Of a DNA stretch of 64,000 nucleotides, positions 19,858-27,388 are shown piece by piece (the stretch's first letter is position 1; every line of letters begins with the position of its first letter). The stretch is taken from positions 62,001 to 126,000 of the forward strand of contig JAUICH010000009.1 of assembly GCA_030427505.1 (NCBI GenBank). The letters are read 5' to 3'. The translations under genes were made by a program, and so were the position numbers. The stretch is from Verrucomicrobiia bacterium (GTDB taxonomy: Bacteria; Verrucomicrobiota; Verrucomicrobiia; Verrucomicrobiales; DEV007). The notes under the pieces are model-generated. The model made no database searches. It worked only from the letters and a program-made list of their open reading frames with translations, and had not been told where the DNA came from.

Positions 19858-20297
19858 AAGACGGCACAGAATCAAAGGCAGCGGCTCTGGCTTCCCTGCC
19901 CCATGGCCAATCTTTCCGCTTTGTTGACGAAGTCACGGAGTTGGATCCGGGCACGCGTGCCGAAGGGCTCTACCATGTGCGCGGGGATGAAGCTTTCCTG
20001 GAAGGGCACTTCCCAGGGCACCCCATCATGCCTGGCGTCATCCTGGTGGAAGCCGTGGCTCAGTTGGCGGGCATCGCCGCGCAATCGGGCAGCGACTTCG
20101 AGACGCTCGAAAACGTGCGGCTGGCCGCGATTCGCCAAGCCAAGATCAAGGGCACTGCTCAGCCAGGGGATTCCCTTCACCTGAAAGCTACGGTCACCGG
20201 ACGGATGGACGGCTTGATCCAAGCGCAGGGTACCATTCAAGTAAATGGCGCCGAAATTTTGAGTGCCATGATCGTGTTGAGCGGCGAGCCGAAGTAG
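19854..20297 (+). CDS. FabZ-like 3-hydroxyacyl-ACP dehydratase
   Basis: The 147-residue hot-dog-fold protein carries the FabZ active-site motif GHFPGHPIMPGVILVEA, with the catalytic His in the first part and the Glu at its end. It would dehydrate 3-hydroxyacyl-ACP to the trans-2-enoyl form, the step that creates each double bond in a polyene. It could alternatively be a second housekeeping FabZ, but translational coupling to the LolA-like gene and the absence of lpx or fab genes nearby favour a pathway-specific role. It ends 21 bases from the convergent RodZ-like gene. Confidence 0.85.
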   Translation: MKDGTESKAAALASLPHGQSFRFVDEVTELDPGTRAEGLYHVRGDEAFLEGHFPGHPIMPGVILVEAVAQLAGIAAQSGSDFETLENVRLAAIRQAKIKGTAQPGDSLHLKATVTGRMDGLIQAQGTIQVNGAEILSAMIVLSGEPK

Positions 20298-20318
20298 CCC
20301 CTACGCCGCTGGAACGCC

Positions 20319-21116
20319 TCAGTCCTGAGACTCGTCGGTCTCTCCCTCTCCGGTGCTGGCTTCCGCGCTGGCGTCAGCTTCTTCCGGGGAAGATTCGGCA
20401 TCATCCTGATTCGCTTCTTTGGGCGCGACGGGCCGGGCGCGAGGCGGCTCCACGTTGGACGCGTTGCCGGGCGTGGCAGCGGAAACCTGACCGGCGCCGC
20501 CGGCCGCGGGGCTAGGGTCAAAGTCCGTCCGGGCCGAAGGAAGCAGCTGGTTGTTGTTGGCCAGATCCGGGCTCTTCTTTTCAGCCGAGGCTTGTGGAGC
20601 CGGCTCTGGCTTTTCGCCTTCGCCGGGTTTGCCGGAAGATTGAACCGCTTCCTCCACCAGGCGAGACACGTCATCGATGCTCTCCGCCTTGTTGGCGAAA
20701 TAGTAAAAGAGCGGAATAAGAATCAACAGCACCAGCACGATCAACCCTAACAAAAAAGGGTGAGCCGGACCCACCGCGGGGCTCTGAGCCGGCTGGGACG
20801 GCATGGGAGGCGTCCGGCCGAAGGAATCCGACACCTTGGTCACGGAGTGAAGATAGGAAATGCCTCCCTCCCGGGTCCTGGGAACGGACCCGGTATTGAA
20901 CTCCCGCAAAGCTTCCGAGGCATCGATCCCCAAGTGCCTGCTGTAGAGGCTGAGAAAGCTCCGGGCATAAGTCGTCCCCGCGAAACCGGAGTAGTCGTCA
21001 TTCTCCAGGTTCCTTAGCGTGGTCGAAGGAATACGGGTGTCATGAGCTACATCCTCAATGGAATAGCCCTTTCGCTCCCGCGCGTCTCGTAATTTATGGC
21101 CGATGGTCTGAGGCAT
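20319..21116 (-). CDS. RodZ-like HTH/transmembrane protein
   Basis: The 265 residues start with an Xre-type HTH domain (HTH_25 group; IGHKLRDARERKGYSIEDVA) at residues 5-72. A linker, one membrane helix (FLLGLIVLVLLILIPLFYYF, residues about 130-152) and an acidic Ala/Pro/Glu-rich periplasmic tail follow. RodZ links the MreB cytoskeleton to the cell-wall elongation machinery, and this domain order fits. The usual C-terminal beta-domain (DUF4115) is not apparent, so the periplasmic part is reduced to low-complexity sequence. It begins 18 bases after ftsK on the same strand and is likely co-transcribed with it. Confidence 0.75.
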   Translation of the reverse strand: MPQTIGHKLRDARERKGYSIEDVAHDTRIPSTTLRNLENDDYSGFAGTTYARSFLSLYSRHLGIDASEALREFNTGSVPRTREGGISYLHSVTKVSDSFGRTPPMPSQPAQSPAVGPAHPFLLGLIVLVLLILIPLFYYFANKAESIDDVSRLVEEAVQSSGKPGEGEKPEPAPQASAEKKSPDLANNNQLLPSARTDFDPSPAAGGAGQVSAATPGNASNVEPPRARPVAPKEANQDDAESSPEEADASAEASTGEGETDESQD

Positions 21117-21133
21117 ATAGTCGCCTCGATTAA

Positions 21134-23686
21134 TTAATCATACTCTGGACTTAGATCGACCAGAATTTCGCGCGGCTTCGCACCGTCACCCGGTCCGATG
21201 ATGCCGCGCTGTTCCAGGATGTCGATCATGCGGGCAGCCCGGGTGTAGCCCAGGCGCAAACGCCGTTGCAGCAAAGAGGTGGAAGCTTTCTTCTCCTGGT
21301 AGATCACTTCCATGCAGCGCTCGAGAACTTCCTCGTCTTCCGGGGTGACATCTCCCTCTTCGTCCTCGAATCCGTTCTCGATCACTTCCTGAACTTCCAG
21401 GGCAAAGTCGGCGTCTCCCTGCTGGCCGCAGTATTCCACGAGGTCCTGAATTTCGTCGTCCGTGATAAGGGCTCCCTGGGAGCGGATGAGCTGGGCGCTG
21501 CCGGGCGGCAGGTAGAGCATGTCCCCCTTGCCCACCAAACGCTCGGCGCCCCCGACATCCAGAATGACCCGGCTGTCGATCTTGGACGCGACCTGGAAAG
21601 CGATACGTGACGGAATGTTTGCCTTGATGATCCCGGTCACCACGTCCGCCCGCGGGGTCTGCGTGGCCACAATGAGGTGGATGCCGGCGGCACGCGCCTT
21701 CTGGGCAATCCGGGCAATGGCGGTCTCCACGTCGGCGGGCGCCGTCTGCATGAGGTCAGCCAACTCATCGATGATCACCACGATGTAGGGCAGCGTGTCC
21801 GGAATGCCGTCCTCCAGCGATTTCTTGGAATTAGCCGCTTTCGCGGCCTTGGCCGCTTCGTCAGCGGGGATGTGGGCGTCCTCGGAAATATTGACGGCAT
21901 GAGCGGTCAGGGCTTCCGCGCCCGCGCCCGCCAGTTCAGGCTCCTTGGCGTTCGCGGCGGCTTCTTCCTCCGCTTTCGCGACGGCTCGTTTACTGGTCTT
22001 CCGGCTGTTGAAGCTGTCAAAGTTCCGGCAGCCGAGTTTGGCGAACATGGCGTAGCGGCGCTCCATCTCATTGATGACCCAGCGCAGGGCCAGCAGCACT
22101 TTCTTCGCGTCGGTCACGACAGGCACCACCATGTGGGGCAGCTCATTGTAGAGCTGCATCTCCACGACCTTCGGGTCGATCATGATGAAGCGCAGCTCGT
22201 CCGGCGTGAACCGGTAGAGCAGGCTGGCCACGATGGAGTTGATACAGACGCTCTTCCCGCTGCCGGTAGCCCCCGCCACCAGCAGGTGCGGCATCTGCGC
22301 GAGGTCGCCGATGATAATGTTTCCGTAGACGTCTTTCCCCAGGGCCAGCGGAATCTTGGCCCGGCTCTTCCGGAACTCGGTGCCTTCGAACAGCTCCCGC
22401 AAGGGCACCAGGATTTTCTTGGTGTTGGCGATTTCGATGCCCACGGTGTCTTTCCCGGGAATGGGCGCGATGATGTTGATCCGCTCCGCCTTGGTGGCGC
22501 GGGCGATGTCCGCTTCCAGAGAGGTGATGCGATTCACGCGCAGGCCTTTGCCCGGATAAATTTCGTAGCGGGTGATGGTGGGACCCCGCGTAATGTCGCC
22601 GGGCGTGACCTGAATGCCGAAGGTGTCCAGGGTATCGACAATGGTCTGCTGAAGGTCCAGCAGCTCGTTCTTGTCCACCGGCTTCACCTCTTCGTCCGGT
22701 TGCTGGAGCAGCTTCAGGCTGGGCAGTTCGTAGTCCTTGAACTGCCCCGAACTGACGACCAGGCCGCCGCCTTTGCCCTTTTTCTTTTTGCCAAATAGAG
22801 CGCCGGAACCGTCCTCGTCGTCCTCGCCCTTGGCGGATTTCTTGGGCATGGAGGCATCGATGATCTTCGGCTTCGGTGGCGGGTCCTCCAGCGCCAGCTC
22901 CATTTCGCGCGGTCCGCCGTTGCCCTCGCTTTCGGCGGCGGCTTCTTCGGCCGCGGCTTTCTTTTTCCTCCGGCTGTTCGCCCGGCGGGGCCGGGGCTCC
23001 GGCACGCTGGGTTCGTCCGCGAAGTCGTAGTAGGCTTCAGCTTCCCGCGCCTCTTTCCGGTTCTTCAGGTATTCTCCCAGACGTTCCCGGCACAGCATGA
23101 GGAAGCGGTAGGGATGAATGCCCGTGATGACGATGAGGCTCATGAAATAGACCAGGAACATCACCACGAACGCGCCCACCACGCCCAGCATGGCTTTCAC
23201 GATCTTGTTCCCGATGCCGAACCCAATGAACCCGCCGGAGCTTTTGGGCAGATTGTATTGCGCGGTCCAGTCCTGGAAGAAAAGGGTCTGAAAGTCCACC
23301 AGGCAGGCCGCCGAGAAAATGAGAGCGACGAAGGCGACAAAGTTCCGGTTCCGAAAGACCCGGTGCCCCAGCAGGACCTGAATGCCCCACCACACAATGA
23401 CGCCGGGAATCAGGTAGCAGGCCGCCCCGAACAGGAAATACAGGTAGCCCGCGATGACGGCGCCGACGGGACCGACGAAATTCGTCGCCTGATGGTGTCC
23501 CCCAGCGGTCATGCTGATGGGCACCCAACTGGGAAGATCCAGCGGCGTGTACGAAATCAGGGCCAGGAAAAGGAGCAGCCCCAGGCCGCCCATGGCAATG
23601 GCAATACCCTCATTCCACGGATAAGGAGTGGCGATGGGCTGTTTGCGGCGGTTCTGGTTGTTCCGTCGTTTGCGCGTGTCGGCCAT
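21134..23686 (-). CDS. ftsK: FtsK/SpoIIIE DNA translocase
   Basis: This 850-residue protein pumps chromosomal DNA through the division septum. It has an N-terminal membrane domain (hydrophobic helices across residues about 27-200), a charged linker (about 210-330), and the alpha/beta motor with Walker A VAGATGSGKSV and Walker B VVIIDELADL. A C-terminal winged-helix gamma domain (TSLLQRRLRLGYTRAARMID) recognises KOPS-like sites. Between NFDSFNSRK and LPYIVVIIDELADL there is an Ala/Glu/Lys-rich insertion of about 95 residues that is nearly absent in E. coli FtsK. It is first of a pair with the RodZ-like gene; its promoter should be in the AT-rich gap above 23686. Confidence 0.96.
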   Translation of the reverse strand: MADTRKRRNNQNRRKQPIATPYPWNEGIAIAMGGLGLLLFLALISYTPLDLPSWVPISMTAGGHHQATNFVGPVGAVIAGYLYFLFGAACYLIPGVIVWWGIQVLLGHRVFRNRNFVAFVALIFSAACLVDFQTLFFQDWTAQYNLPKSSGGFIGFGIGNKIVKAMLGVVGAFVVMFLVYFMSLIVITGIHPYRFLMLCRERLGEYLKNRKEAREAEAYYDFADEPSVPEPRPRRANSRRKKKAAAEEAAAESEGNGGPREMELALEDPPPKPKIIDASMPKKSAKGEDDEDGSGALFGKKKKGKGGGLVVSSGQFKDYELPSLKLLQQPDEEVKPVDKNELLDLQQTIVDTLDTFGIQVTPGDITRGPTITRYEIYPGKGLRVNRITSLEADIARATKAERINIIAPIPGKDTVGIEIANTKKILVPLRELFEGTEFRKSRAKIPLALGKDVYGNIIIGDLAQMPHLLVAGATGSGKSVCINSIVASLLYRFTPDELRFIMIDPKVVEMQLYNELPHMVVPVVTDAKKVLLALRWVINEMERRYAMFAKLGCRNFDSFNSRKTSKRAVAKAEEEAAANAKEPELAGAGAEALTAHAVNISEDAHIPADEAAKAAKAANSKKSLEDGIPDTLPYIVVIIDELADLMQTAPADVETAIARIAQKARAAGIHLIVATQTPRADVVTGIIKANIPSRIAFQVASKIDSRVILDVGGAERLVGKGDMLYLPPGSAQLIRSQGALITDDEIQDLVEYCGQQGDADFALEVQEVIENGFEDEEGDVTPEDEEVLERCMEVIYQEKKASTSLLQRRLRLGYTRAARMIDILEQRGIIGPGDGAKPREILVDLSPEYD

Positions 23687-24117
23687 GTGTTCCTAGACTC
23701 ATCGGGCGGAAAAGCAGAGGGCAGCTTTCCTTATGAAAATTGCGAAAATTATCCTCAGACTAAAAAGTCCGGCTTGATGATACCGTTCCCAAGCGGATCA
23801 TTCAATTCTTTATCTCGCAATTGCTGATAATTCACACTGGTTCACGATCAATGAACCCAACCGGGAAAGGCCCCCCCGGATTCTCGGGGAAAAGACGGGA
23901 ATTCGCCAGGTCGAAACAGCCCACCCGTGATAAGCCTTCCGGCGCCCGGATTCGCCTCCTCCAACGGACGCGATGGCGTGCCTGAAGATAAAGTTACTGG
24001 AAAAACCGCCCAAGCTCGGCACGTTCGAAGACCGGATGACCGCTGGGGCCCCCGGAATTTCCCGATAGCCCCGCGGATTCTTCGAGGAATAGATCAATCC
24101 TTATTGAGGAACCTTTT
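23687..24117. other. Divergent intergenic region between ftsK and manA
   Basis: This is 431 bases without a convincing gene. The part next to ftsK (about 23730-23850) is AT-rich compared with the rest of the window and is the likely place for the ftsK promoter. The part next to manA is GC-rich. GAGGAA at 24106-24111 is a good ribosome-binding site six bases before the manA ATG. No RNA gene or riboswitch was recognised. Confidence 0.6.
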
Positions 24118-25095
24118 ATGAGCGCCTTGAGCCAACCCATCGCCTTCAAACCTCTCTATCAGCAACGTGTCTGGGGCGGACGAACCCTGGAAACCCAATA
24201 CGGCCGGAAACTGCCGGACGACGGCCAGCCGTACGGAGAATCCTGGGAGGTGGTGGACCGGCCCCAGGAACTGAGCGTGGTGAATAACGGGGTGCTGAAG
24301 GGCGAGACCCTGCACAACCTGTGGACCGGCCCGGAACGGGAGGTCATTTTCGGGCCGGGTCTGCCGGACAACGTGCAGTTCCCCGTGCTGTGCAAAATCC
24401 TGGACGCCCGCGAGCGCCTTTCCATCCAGGTGCATCCGCCGGCAGACGTCGCCCCCAGCCTGGGGGGCGAACCAAAGACGGAAATGTGGTACATCGCCCA
24501 CGCGGAACCGGACGCGGTGCTCTATGTGGGCTTGAAGCAGGGCGTCACGCGGGAATCTTTCGAAGCCAGCCTGAAAGACGGCACGGCGGAAGGTCAGGTG
24601 CACCAGATTCCCGTGAAGACGGGCGACAGCCTGTTCATCCCGAGCGGAAGGCTCCACGCCATTGGCGCCGGTCTCCTGATTTTCGAAATCCAGCAAAACA
24701 GCGATACGACCTACCGGGTCTTTGACTGGAACCGCGTAGGCTTGGACGGCCAGCCGCGCGAACTGCACATCGAGGAATCCCTCAAGTGCATCGACTTCGA
24801 GGACGTGGAGCCGGAACTCAAACCAGCGGATAGCCAGGTGCTGGCGACCTGCGAGTATTTCCATGTGGAGCGCCACCCCCTGGGCGGCGAAGGCGAAGCC
24901 CCTTCCCTGAAAAACCCGAAAGGCCGGTTCGCCATCTACTCCGTCACTCGTGGCGAAGTGAAGTGCGGCAAGTACACCTACAAGACCGGTGCGTTTTTCC
25001 TGATCCCGGCGGCGGGCAGCGACGAACTGTCCGTGGTCCCGGTGGAAGGCGGCACGGCGGAAGTCCTGCAGACGACGCTGCCGGTTCAGGGCTGA
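24118..25095 (+). CDS. manA: Mannose-6-phosphate isomerase, class I
   Basis: It interconverts mannose 6-phosphate and fructose 6-phosphate, supplying GDP-mannose synthesis or mannose catabolism. The 325 residues fit the short Bacillus-type ManA. Zinc-ligand motifs are present: SIQVHPPADVA (Gln and His) and PKTEMWYI (Glu), with a later His in GRLHAIGAG. The cupin core continues to a C-terminal strand set. It has a clear ribosome-binding site and stands alone on the plus strand, divergent from ftsK. I see no fused guanylyltransferase domain. Confidence 0.93.
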   Translation: MSALSQPIAFKPLYQQRVWGGRTLETQYGRKLPDDGQPYGESWEVVDRPQELSVVNNGVLKGETLHNLWTGPEREVIFGPGLPDNVQFPVLCKILDARERLSIQVHPPADVAPSLGGEPKTEMWYIAHAEPDAVLYVGLKQGVTRESFEASLKDGTAEGQVHQIPVKTGDSLFIPSGRLHAIGAGLLIFEIQQNSDTTYRVFDWNRVGLDGQPRELHIEESLKCIDFEDVEPELKPADSQVLATCEYFHVERHPLGGEGEAPSLKNPKGRFAIYSVTRGEVKCGKYTYKTGAFFLIPAAGSDELSVVPVEGGTAEVLQTTLPVQG

Positions 25096-25365
25096 GAACC
25101 GGCGTTTTGGTATCGCTGCGATTTCTTCGCTAAGCGCTCCTCCCTGGGAAAGGAGGCACGCAATCTCCGGGCGCGTTCGCGAAAGCAGGTTGATGCCTGT
25201 TTTCCCGTATTTTGGACCTCAACTTTCCGAGGCGCGGGCCCGGACGGGTTTCAGCGGTTTCACTGAAGCCATCTGCCGCTCTTGATCGTCAGCGCGGTTC
25301 GCGAGTTCCTCGCCCGGAGGTCGAGGACCACCTTCCGTGGCGATGGCTTTCGGGTGATTCGGGGC

Positions 25366-26088
25366 TCAGCCCGCCTCTTCCGCCTGGCGGGCGAGGAGGC
25401 TTTTGCGTTTGCCGAAGATTTCGGTGCCCACGCGGACGACGGTGGCGCCTTCCTGGATGGCGATTTCGTAGTCCAGGCTCATGCCCATGGACAGGCCGGG
25501 CAGCGGAATGCCGGAGCGTTCCACCAGTTCGTCGCGCAGTTCCCGCAGGGCCACGAAGTGGGGCCGGGCTTTTTCGGCCTCGGGATCGAAAGGCGGGATG
25601 GTCATCAGGCCCTGGATGTGGAGGCGCTCCAGATCCAGCAGGGCATCCAGGTCCGCGCGGATGCTGGCCACGCTGAAACCGTGTTTGGCGGCGTCCTCCC
25701 CCACGTTCACCTCCAGGTAAACTTTCGGGAACAGCCCTAGTTCCTCCGCCAGACGATCCACCCGCTCGGCCAATGCCAGGGAATCGATGCTGTGGATGAC
25801 GGCGAAGGCGGGCAGGGCCGCCTTCACTTTGTTTTTCTGAAGGTGGCCGATGAGGTGCCACTCCAGCTTTCCGGGAAGCTCGGGGATCTTCGCCAGGGCT
25901 TCCTGGACCTTGTTCTCGCCAAAAGCGGTCTGTCCGGCGGCCACGGCTTCGCGGACGAACTCCGCGGGCCAGGTCTTGGACACGGCCAACAGGGTCACGT
26001 CCCCCGGTTGGCGGCCGCCGCGCGTGGCGGCGGCGGCGATTTTTTCGCGGACGTGCTCCAGATTCTCGGCGATGGAAGTTTCTGACAT
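25366..26088 (-). CDS. YggS/PROSC-family PLP homeostasis protein
   Basis: This 240-residue protein binds pyridoxal phosphate and helps balance B6 vitamers; it has no known catalytic turnover. The PLP lysine lies in LLAVSKTWP, with the family motifs FGENKVQEAL, WHLIGHLQKNK, HSIDSL, the LMTIPP segment, and GMSLDYEIAIQEGATVVRVG. I chose the ATG at 26088 (MSETSIAENL), since upstream in-frame residues are outside the family. In many bacteria yggS is near cell-division genes; here it lies about 1.7 kb from ftsK. It is divergent from the nuclease pair starting at 26192. Confidence 0.94.
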   Translation of the reverse strand: MSETSIAENLEHVREKIAAAATRGGRQPGDVTLLAVSKTWPAEFVREAVAAGQTAFGENKVQEALAKIPELPGKLEWHLIGHLQKNKVKAALPAFAVIHSIDSLALAERVDRLAEELGLFPKVYLEVNVGEDAAKHGFSVASIRADLDALLDLERLHIQGLMTIPPFDPEAEKARPHFVALRELRDELVERSGIPLPGLSMGMSLDYEIAIQEGATVVRVGTEIFGKRKSLLARQAEEAG

Positions 26089-26191
26089 AGATAGGCCTCC
26101 CCCCATGGTGCCCCCCGGATTTGTGCTTTTCAAGCCGCTGGGATTCTTTAAGTAGGTTTAACAAATTTTCACGCCGTCTTCCCCTCTTCTC

Positions 26192-27388
26192 ATGCCGCAG
26201 TCCGAACTCAGCCTGGATAAAGCCGACACCTCTCCGGTTTCCGCCGGTGGGGACGGTCCGGTGAAGATCCTGCACACGGCGGACGTGCACCTGGGCCTGC
26301 CCTTTACCCGGGGCTATCCCGACGCGGTGCAGCAGGCCCTGGTGGCCGCGCGGCTGGAAACCCTGACCCGTCTGGTGGACCGGGCGAACGCGGAGGGCTG
26401 TGGGCTGCTGACGGTGGGCGGCGATCTGTTTGACACGCCCCGCGTGGCCAAGACGCTGGTCCGCGACACCGCCGCCGCGTTGAACCGCTTTGAAGGTACG
26501 GTGGCGGTGCTGCCGGGAAATCACGACTACCTCCAGTCCCAGGACGATCCGCTCTGGCCAGTCTTTGCCGATGCCCTGGGCGAACGCCACCTGCTCCTGC
26601 GGGAAGAACGGCCCTACGATCTGCGGGACCACGGCCTGCCCGTGGTGTTGTTCCCCGCCATCTGCCGTTCCCGTCATTCGAAGACCAACGCCATCGGCTG
26701 GGTTTCATCCGCCGCTGAAACGTTCCCCGGCGAGGAAGTGCTACGGATCGGTCTGGCCCACGGCAGCCTGCAAGGACTGTCCCCCGATTTCCAAGGCGAC
26801 TACTTTCCGATGACGGCGAAGGAACTGGAAGCCGCCGGGCCGGACCTGTGGCTGCTGGGTCATACCCACATCCGTTTTCCTGACAAAGACACCACTTCCA
26901 GTGACCTCATCTTTTTTCCGGCCAACCCGGAACCGGATGGATTCGACTGCCGTCATGGTGGTTGGGCCCTGCTTCTGGAAGCCACCCCAGGCGGGAACAT
27001 CGCGGCCACCTCTTTGGCAACGGGAACCTACCGTTTCCATACCCTGGAGCACCAAGTACTGACGGAAGAAGACCTGAATGCCATCGAGAAAGCTTTCTCC
27101 CGGCTGCGCCCGGAAAACGATCTTGTAAAACTGATTCTAACCGGCCGGCTGGACCGGCCAGTGTACGACGGCCTGAGCGAACTCCGGAAACGGTTGGAGG
27201 AACGGGTGCTCTATCTGGAATTCCGCGCGGAAGGCGTGGTGCCCAACATCACGCAGCAGGAAATCGACCGGGAATTTACGGAGGGTTCTTTCCCTCATCG
27301 CTTGCTGTCGGAAATTGCGGGGGAAGAGGACGACCCCGTCGCGCTGCAAGTGGCCTACGAATTGATCCAGGGAGCGCGCGTGTCATGA
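26192..27388 (+). CDS. SbcD/Mre11-like (YhaO-type) exonuclease subunit
   Basis: The 398 residues contain the calcineurin-type metallophosphoesterase motifs in order: ILHTADVHLG, VGGDLFD, LPGNHDYL, a histidine in LAHGSLQGL, and LLGHTHIRF. These bind two metal ions for DNA end cleavage. The C-terminal 120 residues probably contact the partner ATPase. It is coupled by an ATGA overlap to the SbcC-like gene, giving the standard nuclease-ATPase pair that processes DNA ends and hairpins. It is closer in size and companion gene to the YhaO/YhaN type than to E. coli SbcCD, but this is a judgement by eye. Confidence 0.88.
   Translation: MPQSELSLDKADTSPVSAGGDGPVKILHTADVHLGLPFTRGYPDAVQQALVAARLETLTRLVDRANAEGCGLLTVGGDLFDTPRVAKTLVRDTAAALNRFEGTVAVLPGNHDYLQSQDDPLWPVFADALGERHLLLREERPYDLRDHGLPVVLFPAICRSRHSKTNAIGWVSSAAETFPGEEVLRIGLAHGSLQGLSPDFQGDYFPMTAKELEAAGPDLWLLGHTHIRFPDKDTTSSDLIFFPANPEPDGFDCRHGGWALLLEATPGGNIAATSLATGTYRFHTLEHQVLTEEDLNAIEKAFSRLRPENDLVKLILTGRLDRPVYDGLSELRKRLEERVLYLEFRAEGVVPNITQQEIDREFTEGSFPHRLLSEIAGEEDDPVALQVAYELIQGARVS

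Noticed and set aside
23810-24097. A 95-codon minus-strand frame in the ftsK-manA gap.
   Set aside because: No family resemblance, odd composition and no start signal; the region is better read as promoter DNA.
25289-26677. A 462-codon minus-strand frame running across the YggS-type gene and the start of the SbcD-like gene.
   Set aside because: It covers two well-supported genes in other frames and shows no motifs.
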